Origin: Flavobacterium sp. ACN2
GTDB lineage: Bacteria > Bacteroidota > Bacteroidia > Flavobacteriales > Flavobacteriaceae
Assembly: GCF_002303885.1 (NCBI RefSeq)
Contig: NZ_MRCM01000012.1
Span: forward strand, 62,001 to 126,000
Direction: 5' to 3'
DNA length: 64,000 nt
Below the pieces are notes generated by a model. That model worked only from the letters and a program-made list of their open reading frames with translations, did no database searches and had not been told where the DNA came from. The position numbers were made by a program, and so were the translations under genes. Every line of letters starts with the position of its first letter. Position 1 is the first letter of the stretch. This document shows positions 26,476 through 35,285 of this stretch, piece by piece.

Positions 26476-28401
26476 ATGACAAGGCAAATGATTAAAGAAG
26501 ATATAGGTTTTAGAGAAGCAGGGAAATTTGAAGAAACTCGTTTTGAGAAAATTCACAATGTTATTTTCGAATCGTCGCAAGAAGCTTCTTTACTTGTTGC
26601 GCAAGAAATTGCCAATTTAATTCAGAGAAAAAATGAGCTAAACGAACCTTGTGTTTTAGGTTTGGCTACAGGTTCTTCGCCAATTAAGGTATATGAAGAA
26701 TTGGTTAGAATGCACAAAGAGGAAGGTTTGAGTTTTGAAAATGTGGTGACTTTTAACTTAGATGAATATTATCCGATGGATAAAAATGATATTCAGAGTT
26801 ATTATCATTTTATGCACGAACATTTATTTCATCATGTAAATATTCTTCCTAAAAATATAAATATTCCAGACGGGCAGGTGAGTGCCGAGGAATTACAGCA
26901 ATATTGCATCGATTATGAGATGAAAATTAAATCGTACGGCGGATTAGATTTTCAGCTTTTAGGAATCGGAAGAACAGGACATATTGGGTTTAATGAGCCA
27001 GGTTCTCATGTGAATTCAGGAACCAGAAGTATTACTTTGGATCATATCACGAGAGTCGATGCGGCTTCTTCTTTTTTAGGAATTGACAATGTTCCAAGAA
27101 AAGCCATAACAATGGGAATTGGAACCGTTAGAAATGCAAAAAGAATTGTTTTGCTAGGCTGGGGAATCAGTAAAGCAGGAATTATAAAAAAGACAATCGA
27201 AGGGGGAGTTTCTTCGCAAGTTCCAGCTACGTATTTGCAAGAGCATAACAACACAACATTTGTTCTAGATACAGAAGCTTCGTCTGAACTAACAAGAGTA
27301 AAAACACCATGGTTGGTAAAGTCTTGTGTTTGGACAGATGAATTAAAATTAAAAGCGGTGGCTTGGTTAAGTGAGTTGACGAAGAAACCTTTCCTGAAAC
27401 TGACGGACAAAGATTATAACGACAACGGAATGTCGAGTCTTTTGACGGAAGAAGGAACTGCATACGATTTGAATATTAAAATGTTCAATAAAATGCAGCA
27501 AACCATCACGGGATGGCCGGGCGGAAAACCCAATGCTGATGATACGTACAGACCGGAGCGTTCCACGCCGGAAAAGAAAAGAATTATCATTTTCAGCCCG
27601 CATCCAGATGATGATGTGATTTCGATGGGAGGAACATTTGACCGTTTGGTAGAGCAAGGACACGAGGTTCATGTAGCCTATCAGACTTCTGGAAATATTG
27701 CCGTATCAGATGTTGAAGCTTTAAAGTTTGCAGAAATTTCGAAAGCATTGCATCCAGATTCTAGAATGTCTGATAAAATAATCGATTTTCTTCAGAACAG
27801 AACTGGAAATGAAATTGACTCGTTAGAAGTTAGAAAATTAAAAGGCTTGATTAGAAGAAGCGAATCTTTTGGAGCAACTCGTTACATTGGTTTGCCAGAT
27901 TCTAACGTAAACTTTTTGGATCTTCCGTTTTATGAAACAGGAACGGTTAAAAAGAATAATCTTTCAGATGCAGATGTCGACATTATGTGTGACATTATTG
28001 AAAGAATAAAACCGCATCAAATTTATGCCGCTGGAGATTTAGCAGATCCGCATGGAACTCATAAAGTATGTTTAGACAGTTTGTTTGAAGCTTTAAAAAG
28101 ACTAAAACACAAAAGCTTTATGGATGATTGCTGGGTTTGGTTGTACCGAGGCGCATGGCATGAATGGGAATCGTACCAAATTGACATGGCAGTACCAATG
28201 AGTCCTGATCAAGTTTTAAAGAAACGACATGCTATTTTTTATCACCAGTCTCAAAAAGACGGCGTTATGTTTCAAGGTGACGATAGCAGGGAGTTTTGGG
28301 TTCGAGTTGAAGATAGAAATAGATTGACTGCAGAAAAATATCACAGCTTAGGTTTAGCAGATTATTCGGCTATTGAAGCGTTTAAAAGATATCACTTTTA
28401 G
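26476..28401 (+). CDS. Glucosamine-6-phosphate deaminase-like / PIG-L deacetylase fusion
   Basis: A 641-aa cytoplasmic fusion. Residues about 20-290 are a NagB domain (LGLATGSSPIKVYEEL, FNLDEYYPMDKNDIQSY) that would turn glucosamine-6-phosphate into fructose-6-phosphate and ammonia. Residues about 365-600 are a PIG-L/LmbE deacetylase domain with the zinc-site motif SPHPDDDVISMGG (His376, Asp378-Asp379). In NagB the ring-opening triad is Asp141-His143-Glu148; here the equivalent stretch is GIGRTGHIGFNEPG, so His169 and Glu174 are kept but the Asp is Thr167. Asp96 (general base, E. coli Asp72) is present. I recall this fusion with the RTGH form from other Bacteroidota. It would use GlcNAc released by the GH20 and glycosylasparaginase steps. 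Confidence 0.88.
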   Translation: MTRQMIKEDIGFREAGKFEETRFEKIHNVIFESSQEASLLVAQEIANLIQRKNELNEPCVLGLATGSSPIKVYEELVRMHKEEGLSFENVVTFNLDEYYPMDKNDIQSYYHFMHEHLFHHVNILPKNINIPDGQVSAEELQQYCIDYEMKIKSYGGLDFQLLGIGRTGHIGFNEPGSHVNSGTRSITLDHITRVDAASSFLGIDNVPRKAITMGIGTVRNAKRIVLLGWGISKAGIIKKTIEGGVSSQVPATYLQEHNNTTFVLDTEASSELTRVKTPWLVKSCVWTDELKLKAVAWLSELTKKPFLKLTDKDYNDNGMSSLLTEEGTAYDLNIKMFNKMQQTITGWPGGKPNADDTYRPERSTPEKKRIIIFSPHPDDDVISMGGTFDRLVEQGHEVHVAYQTSGNIAVSDVEALKFAEISKALHPDSRMSDKIIDFLQNRTGNEIDSLEVRKLKGLIRRSESFGATRYIGLPDSNVNFLDLPFYETGTVKKNNLSDADVDIMCDIIERIKPHQIYAAGDLADPHGTHKVCLDSLFEALKRLKHKSFMDDCWVWLYRGAWHEWESYQIDMAVPMSPDQVLKKRHAIFYHQSQKDGVMFQGDDSREFWVRVEDRNRLTAEKYHSLGLADYSAIEAFKRYHF

Positions 28402-28468
28402 TTTTTTGCAGCATAAAGATAATAGACTATTTCATGGTTTATTTTGGTTAGTTACCTATAATTGAGAG

Positions 28469-28505
28469 AAAATGCGGTCGTGGTTGGCCGCATTTTCGTT
28501 TTTTA
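28469..28505 (+). terminator. Intrinsic terminator
   Basis: AAAATGCGG (28469-28477) pairs with CCGCATTTT (28488-28496) and is followed by CGTTTTTTATT. It ends the transcript from the NagB-PIG-L gene. Confidence 0.8.
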
Positions 28506-28534
28506 TTGTTTTGTAAAATGTGAAATGTTATTTG

Positions 28535-28593
28535 AAAAAGTTATAAGCAAGAAGTTAGACATTTTGTGTCTAACTTCTTGCTTATAACTTTTT
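28535..28593. terminator. Perfect 27-bp hairpin between convergent genes
   Basis: The arms 28535-28561 and 28567-28593 are perfectly complementary over 27 bp around a 5-nt loop (TTTTG), beginning AAAAAGTTATAAGC and ending in TTTTT. A-run and T-run flanks allow termination in both directions, which suits its place between the plus-strand NagB gene and the minus-strand response regulator. Confidence 0.85.
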
Positions 28594-28615
28594 ACTTTTC
28601 ACTAATTACTTCTCA

Positions 28616-29329
28616 CTAGATCGAAGAATTAAGGATTTTTTGTTTTACCTCGTCAATATAAGATCTTCCTATAACGTATCTAAGTCCTTCAATTTCAATG
28701 CTGTTTCCTTCAACGGCGTCAATTTTGTCAATTGCAATCGTATAAGATCGGTGGATTCTGATAAAATCTCTCTCTGGCAATAAACTTGTAAAATCAGATA
28801 AAGTGCTGTGAATGATAAACTTTCCAGAAGTTGTACTGATTTTTAAATAGTCTTTTAAGCTTTCAATTACTAGAATTTCGTTCAAGAAAATCTTTTTCAT
28901 TTTTTTCTTGTCGATTTTCACGAAAATAAAAGGATTCTCTTTGCTATTTTCCTGCGGAAGCTTAACTGCGTTATTAAGACGTTTGTTGATTTTGTTTACC
29001 GCTTTCATTAATCTAGGAAACTCAATTGGTTTTACTAGATAATCTAAAACATCAAGCTCGTAAGTTTCAATCGCAAACTGATCGTAAGCACTTGTAATAA
29101 TAAGTAAAGGAGGGTTTTCTAAACTTTTAATAAAATTAATACCGTCCAAAACAGGCATGTTAATGTCTAAAAAAATTACATCTATAGTATTGTTTTTTAA
29201 GAAATTTAATCCTTCGATAGAATTGCTAAAAGTATTTACTAATTCTAAATCTTCAATCTGTTCAATATAATTTTTAATAACGTTTATTGCCAATGGCTCA
29301 TCATCGATAATTAAACACTTTATTTTCAT
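28616..29329 (-). CDS. LytTR-family response regulator
   Basis: A 237-aa DNA-binding response regulator. The receiver domain (about 3-120) has the acidic pocket Asp9-Asp10, the phospho-acceptor Asp55 in VIFLDINMPVLDG, and TSAYDQFA and LVKPIE further on. The LytTR domain (about 138-235) carries FVKIDKKKMKKIFLNEILVIESLKDYLKI and FIRIHRSYTIAIDKIDAVEG. Its partner histidine kinase lies 70 bp upstream on the same strand. The pair sits inside the glycan locus next to the divergent GH92 operon and no SusR-type hybrid regulator or ECF sigma/anti-sigma pair is present in the window, so it is the best local candidate regulator. Target genes are not shown by sequence. Confidence 0.9.
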   Translation of the reverse strand: MKIKCLIIDDEPLAINVIKNYIEQIEDLELVNTFSNSIEGLNFLKNNTIDVIFLDINMPVLDGINFIKSLENPPLLIITSAYDQFAIETYELDVLDYLVKPIEFPRLMKAVNKINKRLNNAVKLPQENSKENPFIFVKIDKKKMKKIFLNEILVIESLKDYLKISTTSGKFIIHSTLSDFTSLLPERDFIRIHRSYTIAIDKIDAVEGNSIEIEGLRYVIGRSYIDEVKQKILNSSI

Positions 29330-29399
29330 TTGTACTGTTATTTTTGGCCGATATGTGGTTTTTTGTAGGTATAGTTTTCTAAACTTATAAAAGGTGGGG

Positions 29400-30458
29400 T
29401 TATGTGACTTTTATAACTAGTTTAACGACAAAAATATTCTTTTTATTTTTAAATGAAAGCTTATAGTCACTTTTATTATATCCTAATTCAAGTCTTTTTT
29501 TTACGTTTTCAATACCTATACCACTTGACTTGTTAAAATTATCTTTATGTACGGTAAATTCGGGCATTGGGTTTGAAATGGTGAAATATAAAAAATCTCC
29601 TTTTACTTTAAAGTTGATGTCAATTACAACATTTCCAGTATTTTTGTTCACGCCGTGCTTAAAAGCATTTTCGACGAAAGTCAAAAGAAGGACTGGAGAA
29701 ATTTCTTTATCATGAATATCTCCAGAGATATACATATTGACTTCCAGGCGCTCTCCGTTTCTAATTCTTTCCAGATCCAGATAATTCTGAATGCACATAA
29801 TCTCATTTTCGAGAGTTTGTTTTTTGCCTTTTGTTTCATAAAGCATGTAGCGCATCAATTCGGACAGCTTTAAAACAATTTTTGGCGTTTTGTTTGATTT
29901 TTCTACAGAAAGAGAATAAATATTATTTAAGGTGTTAAAGAAAAAATGCGGAGAAATCTGTGACTTCAAAAACAACAATTCGGTTTCTAGCTGAGATTTT
30001 TCTAAATCTGTCACACGTCTTTGTTCTTTTAAGAAATCTAAAGTGATTTTAATGGCAGTAACAAAAGTCATTACATACAATTCACCCATCATCATATCTA
30101 TCGTATAGTTGAGTGTAAGTGTACTGATGGTCTGCGGACCTTCGGGCCAAACATCGTGTGTAATCAATAAATAAGTAAGATTAAATTTTAAAACAACCAT
30201 GACAAAAATCGCCGACAATACACTTATTATATATAGGAAGTACTTTTTGCGATAAATAAACAAAGGCATTAAAACTAAAATATTGAGATAACACAATGCC
30301 ATGTGAATTGGAAATCCGAGTAAAGTGGTTTTTAAAGAATAAACATAATCGTTAAAATAGCTTCCCCAACGGAATGTATTGAATACAAAATAGGTTAACC
30401 AAAAGTAAACATGATAACGTATAGGTAAACTATAAGGTTTGTTTGAGTTGAAAATCAT
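29400..30458 (-). CDS. LytS-type sensor histidine kinase
   Basis: A 352-aa membrane histidine kinase of the His_kinase/HATPase (LytS/YehU) group. Four hydrophobic segments lie at about 14-30, 45-68, 74-98 and 118-140. A short coiled coil (about 142-163) leads into the phospho-acceptor region FLKSQISPHFFFNTLNNIYSL with His171. The ATPase part has ENAFKHGV (N box) and SSGIGIENVKKRLELGY (G box). There is no large periplasmic sensor domain, so the signal is probably sensed within the membrane or passed from another protein. It is divergently placed to the GH92 gene with a 130-bp intergenic region. Confidence 0.9.
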   Translation of the reverse strand: MIFNSNKPYSLPIRYHVYFWLTYFVFNTFRWGSYFNDYVYSLKTTLLGFPIHMALCYLNILVLMPLFIYRKKYFLYIISVLSAIFVMVVLKFNLTYLLITHDVWPEGPQTISTLTLNYTIDMMMGELYVMTFVTAIKITLDFLKEQRRVTDLEKSQLETELLFLKSQISPHFFFNTLNNIYSLSVEKSNKTPKIVLKLSELMRYMLYETKGKKQTLENEIMCIQNYLDLERIRNGERLEVNMYISGDIHDKEISPVLLLTFVENAFKHGVNKNTGNVVIDINFKVKGDFLYFTISNPMPEFTVHKDNFNKSSGIGIENVKKRLELGYNKSDYKLSFKNKKNIFVVKLVIKVT

Positions 30459-30588
30459 AATCGTAGAATAGAATGTCGTTTGTTACTATTTTTTGATGTT
30501 TAGAGCTGTTTAAATGTCGTCCGTCTAAAAATATTTTGGTAAAAGTTGAATTTATCTAAATTTAAAGTTAAATTAATATTGTTTTGAT
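30459..30588. promoter_or_regulatory. Divergent intergenic region with repeated AATGTCGT
   Basis: This 130-bp gap must hold promoters for the kinase operon and the GH92 operon. AATGTCGT occurs twice in the same direction (30472-30479 and 30513-30520), 41 bp apart, close to four helical turns. LytTR regulators usually bind paired direct repeats, so these are candidate sites; the match is short and unproven. Confidence 0.35.
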
Positions 30589-32826
30589 ATGAGGAATATT
30601 ACTCTGCTTTCTCTGACGGTAATTTTAACTGCAAGTTGCAAAATAAATGTAGATAAAAATCAACATAAGCAAAGTTTTGCAACAAATTATGTAGATCCTT
30701 TTATAGGTACAGGCGGGCACGGACATACATATCCGGGCGCAACAGTTCCGTTTGGGATGCTGCAAGTGAGTCCAGATAATGGGGTTTCTAGCTGGGACTG
30801 GTGCTCAGGCTATCATTATTCTGACTCGATAGTTTCTGGATTTAGTCATTTACATTTAAGCGGGACAGGAATCGGTGATTTGGCAGACATTTTATTTATG
30901 CCGACAAACAAAAAGTTAGACTTAACCGCCAAAGCCGCTTCACGCGATTTCTTACCGTATAAATCAAAATATAATCATGTTAACGAAAAAGCAATACCGG
31001 GTTATTACCAAGTTTTTCTTGAAGATCCTAAAATCAATGTAGAATTAACTTCTACGCAAAGAACCGCATACCATAAGTATACCTATAATAATAACGATAC
31101 ACAATCTGTTATCGTAGATTTAGGTTTTGCCATTAACTGGGACAAAGCGGTAAAAACTGCCATTACAGTTGAAGACCAAAATACCATTAGCGGATACCGT
31201 TATAGTACAGGTTGGGCAAAAAATCAGAAAGTGTTTTTTGTTGCCAAGTTTTCTAAGCCCATTACAGAATCTATTATTACAGCTGATAAAAAAGTAGTTT
31301 CAGGTAAGAATGCTGAAGGCGAAAACACGGCTTTACAATTATTCTTCGATTCTAAAAACTCGAAAGAATTAGGCGTTAAAGTGGCGCTTTCTTCTGTAAG
31401 TATCGCTAATGCGAAAGACAATTTAGATAAAGATCAGGAATTTGAAAAAGTAAAAACAGATGCATCTTTAGATTGGAAAAAAGCTTTAAGTAAAATTACA
31501 GTTGAAACTCCTGTTGATTCTTTAAAAACCATTTTCTATACCGCTTTATATCACGCTCAAGTTGCGCCTGTGACGTACAGCGATAAAAACGGACAATTTA
31601 GAACGGAAGACGATAAAATTGTTACTTCAAAAAATTATACCGCTTATTCTACTTTATCTCTTTGGGATACTTTTAGAGCTGAAAATCCATTACTTACCAT
31701 TTTAGATCCGAATAAAGTTTCTGATATGGTTAACTCCATGTTAGCATATTACGAGATTAAAAAGATACTTCCGGTTTGGACATTATACGCAAATGAAACC
31801 AATACCATGACAGGATATCATTCGATCCCCGTTATTGTTGATGCATATATGAAAGGTATTAAAGGTTTTGATGCTGAAAAAGCTTTTGAAGCCATGAAAG
31901 CAACGATGATGCAGGACGAACGCGGATTGAATTTCTACAAAAAATACGGTTATATTCCATATAATTTATTAGACGAATCGGTTACCATTACTTTAGAATA
32001 TGCTTATGATGACTGGTGTGTGGCTCAAATGGCGAAAGCTTTAGGGAAAACAGCTGATTATGAGTTTTTCTCGAAACGTGCAAAAGCTTACGAATATTTA
32101 TTTGATGCCAAATCGGGTTTCATGAGAGGAAAATCGGAAGATGGAAAATCTTGGAACGAACCTTTCGATCCAAAACACTCCAATCACAGAGAACATACCG
32201 ATTATACCGAAGGAAATGCTTGGCAACACAGTTGGTTTGTGCCTCATAATGTAGATCAATTTATTAAACTTCATGGCGGAAACGACATTTTCACAAAACG
32301 ATTAGAACAATTATTTACAGAGAGTTCTGAGATTACAGGAAACAACGTTTCTGCAGATATTTCTGGTTTGATCGGACAATATGCACATGGTAACGAGCCA
32401 AGTCACCACATTGCTTATATGTTTAACCACGCTGGTCAGCCTTGGAGAACGCAATATTGGGTGCGCCATATTTTAGACACACAATATAATACGACTGCAA
32501 ACGGTCTAAGCGGGAACGAAGACTGCGGACAAATGTCGGCTTGGTATGTATTCAGCTCAATGGGGTTGTACCCAATGAATCCAGCTTCTGGTGAATACGA
32601 AATTGGAAGTCCGATTTTCGAAAAATCAACTTTAAATCTTCCAAATGGGAAAACTTTTGTAATTGAAGCAGAGAATGTTTCAAACAAAAACTTCTATATC
32701 CAATCGGTTACTTTAAACGGAAAAGCATTTAATAAAACAGCCATTTCTCACCAAGAAATGCTAAAAGGCGGTGTACTTCATTTTGTAATGGGAGCACAGC
32801 CAAACAAAAACTGGGGTCTGAACTAA
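30589..32826 (+). CDS. GH92 alpha-mannosidase (lipoprotein)
   Basis: A 745-aa lipoprotein (lipobox LTASC, Cys17). Family GH92 enzymes are calcium-dependent inverting exo-alpha-mannosidases. The N-terminal beta-sandwich (about 35-290) starts with the family block YVDPFIGTGGHGHTYPGA and has GFSHLHLSGTGIGD. The (alpha/alpha)6 domain (about 300-740) has YTALYHAQVAPVTYSD, FSLWDTFRAENPL-type LSLWDTFRAENPL, EGNAWQHSWFVPHN, GNEPSHHIAYMFN and the catalytic-region motif GNEDCGQMSAWYVFSSMG (642 onward). It is 22 bp ahead of a sugar symporter gene, so both are likely one transcript. Linkage specificity (alpha-1,2, 1,3 or 1,6) is not readable from these motifs. Confidence 0.95.
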   Translation: MRNITLLSLTVILTASCKINVDKNQHKQSFATNYVDPFIGTGGHGHTYPGATVPFGMLQVSPDNGVSSWDWCSGYHYSDSIVSGFSHLHLSGTGIGDLADILFMPTNKKLDLTAKAASRDFLPYKSKYNHVNEKAIPGYYQVFLEDPKINVELTSTQRTAYHKYTYNNNDTQSVIVDLGFAINWDKAVKTAITVEDQNTISGYRYSTGWAKNQKVFFVAKFSKPITESIITADKKVVSGKNAEGENTALQLFFDSKNSKELGVKVALSSVSIANAKDNLDKDQEFEKVKTDASLDWKKALSKITVETPVDSLKTIFYTALYHAQVAPVTYSDKNGQFRTEDDKIVTSKNYTAYSTLSLWDTFRAENPLLTILDPNKVSDMVNSMLAYYEIKKILPVWTLYANETNTMTGYHSIPVIVDAYMKGIKGFDAEKAFEAMKATMMQDERGLNFYKKYGYIPYNLLDESVTITLEYAYDDWCVAQMAKALGKTADYEFFSKRAKAYEYLFDAKSGFMRGKSEDGKSWNEPFDPKHSNHREHTDYTEGNAWQHSWFVPHNVDQFIKLHGGNDIFTKRLEQLFTESSEITGNNVSADISGLIGQYAHGNEPSHHIAYMFNHAGQPWRTQYWVRHILDTQYNTTANGLSGNEDCGQMSAWYVFSSMGLYPMNPASGEYEIGSPIFEKSTLNLPNGKTFVIEAENVSNKNFYIQSVTLNGKAFNKTAISHQEMLKGGVLHFVMGAQPNKNWGLN

Positions 32827-32848
32827 CTAATTCAAAATAAATAATTTA

Positions 32849-34726
32849 ATGAACATAATAGACGTATCAATCATTTTAATCTATATCGTACTCTCGGTCG
32901 GTATCGGAATCTGGATTTCAAGAAAAGCATCAAAAGGACTTGACGATTATTTCCTTGGCGGGAAATCAATCAAATGGTATTTTTTAGGATTGAGCAATGG
33001 CTCGGGAATGTTTGATGTTTCGGGAACTTCCTGGATGATTGGAGTTTTATTTTTATATGGAGTAAAAAGCTTCATGTTTATGTGGCTTTGGCCAATATGG
33101 AATCAGATTTTTGTGATGATGTTCCTTGCGGTCTGGATTAGAAGATCAAAAGTAATGACAGGTTCCGAATGGATTTTAACTCGTTTTGGAAGCGACAAAG
33201 CAGGAAAAGCATCTCATATTATTGTGGCTATTTTTGCCATCATTTCTACAATTGGTTTTATCGCTTATTTCTTTGTTGGAATTGGAAAATTTGTAACCAT
33301 CATTCTTCCTTGGGATTTAACGGTTCATATGAACGGTGGCGTTTTATTAACCTCAGAACAAGCTTATGCCTTGTTAATCATTTTTTTAACTACCATTTAT
33401 ACAGTTAAAGGCGGAATGTTTTCTGTTGTAGCGACAGAGGTTGTACAATATATTATTATGATTGTTGCGGGAGTTTTAATCGCGGGTTATGCATTCATTA
33501 ATTATACAGATATTCAAATCAATTCGGTAATTACGCCAGAATGGAAAAATGTTTTCTTCGGATGGGAATTTGAAACGCAATGGAGCGATAAATTCGAAAC
33601 GTTCAATAGATTAATTGATACGGAAGGTTATAAAATGTTTGGTGCTTTCATCGGAATGACGCTTTTCAAAGGATTCTTCGCGAGTGTTGCAGGACCAACT
33701 CCAAGTTACGATTTACAAAGAGTTCTTTCTACAAAATCGGTTAAAGAAGCAGCTTACATGAGTGGTTTTACGAACTTAATTTTATTCATTCCTAGATATT
33801 TATTAATCACAGGAATTGTGGTTATTGCTTTAGTGAATTTAGCTCCAGAATTAAACGCAAACGTAAATTTAACGGGCGCAGATTTAGAATTATTAATGCC
33901 TAAAGTGGTCAATCTTTATATTCCAGTTGGTATTAAAGGAATTCTTCTAGCAGGTTTATTAGCGGCTTTCATGTCTGGATTCTCCGCTTTTGTAAATGCA
34001 GGGCCAGCATATATTGTAAATGATATTTATAAAAAATACTTTAAACCAGTTGCTTCAAATCAGCACTATATTAAAGTAAGTCAGATTTCTTCTTTCTTGG
34101 TTGTTGGTCTTGGAGTTTTCATGGGATTCTTCGCAGATTCGATCAACTCATTAACACTTTGGATTACAAGTGCTCTTTACGGAGGTTACGTTGCAGCGAA
34201 CTTCTTAAAATGGATTTGGTGGCGTTTTAACGGATGGGGCTATTTCTGGGGAATGGTCGGCGGATTAATCGCAGCTTCTCTTCAATTCGTTTTAGATCAA
34301 AACAAAGGAAATCTAGCAGCAGGAACATTCTTGCATGATCTTTCGCAAGTGCCATCCATTTACTTATTCCCATTAATTTTCGGAATGTCAATTTTAGGTT
34401 GTCTTTTAGGAACTTACTTAAGCAAACCAACAGATATAGAAGTACTGAAATCTTTCTACAGCAATGTGAGACCTTGGGGATTCTGGGGTCCAGTTTACAA
34501 ACAGTTAAAAGCGGAAGATCAGTCTTTCCAAAAAAATAATGATTTCTATTTGGATATGATGAATTGTGTAATTGGAATTGTATGGCAGTCAAGCATGATT
34601 TTGCTTCCAATTTACTTCATTATTAGAGATTATCCAAAAGCGGCTGTAGCATTGGTGGTTTTCTTAGTGACGACTACAGTGTTGAAGTTTACTTGGCTGG
34701 ATAGAGTTAGAAAGATTGAAGAGTAG
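32849..34726 (+). CDS. Sodium/solute symporter (SSS family), probable sugar transporter
   Basis: A 625-aa inner-membrane protein with about 13-14 hydrophobic segments. Family features: the N-terminal VGIGIWISRKASKGLDDYFLGGKSI, then SNGSGMFDVSGTSWMIG, TIYTVKGGMFSVVATEVVQYIIM, FFASVAGPTPSYDLQRVLSTKSVKEAAYMSG and the core LLAAFMSGFSAFVNAGPAYIVNDIY. It lies 22 bp behind the GH92 gene. The likely job is sodium-driven uptake of a released sugar, perhaps mannose or a Man-GlcNAc disaccharide that feeds the GH130 protein encoded next. The substrate is inferred from this context. Confidence 0.88.
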   Translation: MNIIDVSIILIYIVLSVGIGIWISRKASKGLDDYFLGGKSIKWYFLGLSNGSGMFDVSGTSWMIGVLFLYGVKSFMFMWLWPIWNQIFVMMFLAVWIRRSKVMTGSEWILTRFGSDKAGKASHIIVAIFAIISTIGFIAYFFVGIGKFVTIILPWDLTVHMNGGVLLTSEQAYALLIIFLTTIYTVKGGMFSVVATEVVQYIIMIVAGVLIAGYAFINYTDIQINSVITPEWKNVFFGWEFETQWSDKFETFNRLIDTEGYKMFGAFIGMTLFKGFFASVAGPTPSYDLQRVLSTKSVKEAAYMSGFTNLILFIPRYLLITGIVVIALVNLAPELNANVNLTGADLELLMPKVVNLYIPVGIKGILLAGLLAAFMSGFSAFVNAGPAYIVNDIYKKYFKPVASNQHYIKVSQISSFLVVGLGVFMGFFADSINSLTLWITSALYGGYVAANFLKWIWWRFNGWGYFWGMVGGLIAASLQFVLDQNKGNLAAGTFLHDLSQVPSIYLFPLIFGMSILGCLLGTYLSKPTDIEVLKSFYSNVRPWGFWGPVYKQLKAEDQSFQKNNDFYLDMMNCVIGIVWQSSMILLPIYFIIRDYPKAAVALVVFLVTTTVLKFTWLDRVRKIEE

Positions 34727-35285
34727 ATTTTAGATAATAGAGAATAGAAGAAAGAGAATAGAAGAAAGAGTATAGAATAAAGAGTATAGAATAAAGAGTA
34801 TAGAATAAAGAGTATAGAATAAAGAGTATAGAATAAAGAGTACAGAATCAGGATTTTAGAGGAGATTATTTTGATTCGATAAATTTTAAACACATAGAAA
34901 CATAGACTTTTTTTAATTTGAAAAAGGAAAAAGAAAGAAACTAGTTTCTAACACATAGATTTAAACATAGCCCGTAGTTTCAACTACGGGAACGCAAGAT
35001 TGGCCGTGCTGTTATGTACAGCAACTTTGTAAAAGTTCAAAAATTTGACAAAGTTTAACAGTGCAGTTTGTCATCCTGAGAAACGAAGGATCACACACGT
35101 AACTCGACAAAGATTGGCGACATAGATTGCGGAGCTTCTAGTGTGATCCTTCCTTCGTCAGGATGACAAAATAGAGCTATGTGATTTATTCAAAGTAAAA
35201 TGCCTTTTAAGCGTTCCAAAAAACTATGATTCTATGTGTTTAAAAAAGAATAAAACAAAAAACTAATACATAAAAAGAGCAAAAA
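34727..35285. repeat. Long gap: 14-bp tandem array plus nested inverted repeats
   Basis: There is no gene in this 559-bp gap. It holds a 14-bp tandem array (34740-34850, two GAGAATAGAAGAAA then five GAGTATAGAATAAA, then a partial unit). Then comes an outer inverted repeat (34884-34905 with 35224-35245, 21 of 22 matching) of the ACACATAGAAACATAG family. Inside it sit a perfect 9-bp hairpin CCCGTAGTT-TC-AACTACGGG (34971-34990), an AACTTTGT/ACAAAGTT dyad (about 35024-35056) and a GTCATCCTGAG-family inverted repeat (35068-35096 with 35141-35170). Confidence 0.88.

Noticed and set aside
27042..27410. Minus-strand open frame of 122 codons inside the NagB-PIG-L gene
   Set aside because: It is antisense to a well-supported coding region and its peptide resembles no family.
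34740..34850. CRISPR array
   Set aside because: Units are contiguous 14-mers without spacers and no cas genes are near.
34630..34893. Minus-strand open frame of 87 codons with a periodic Tyr/Leu/Phe pattern
   Set aside because: The periodicity comes from the 14-bp tandem array; the rest overlaps the symporter gene.
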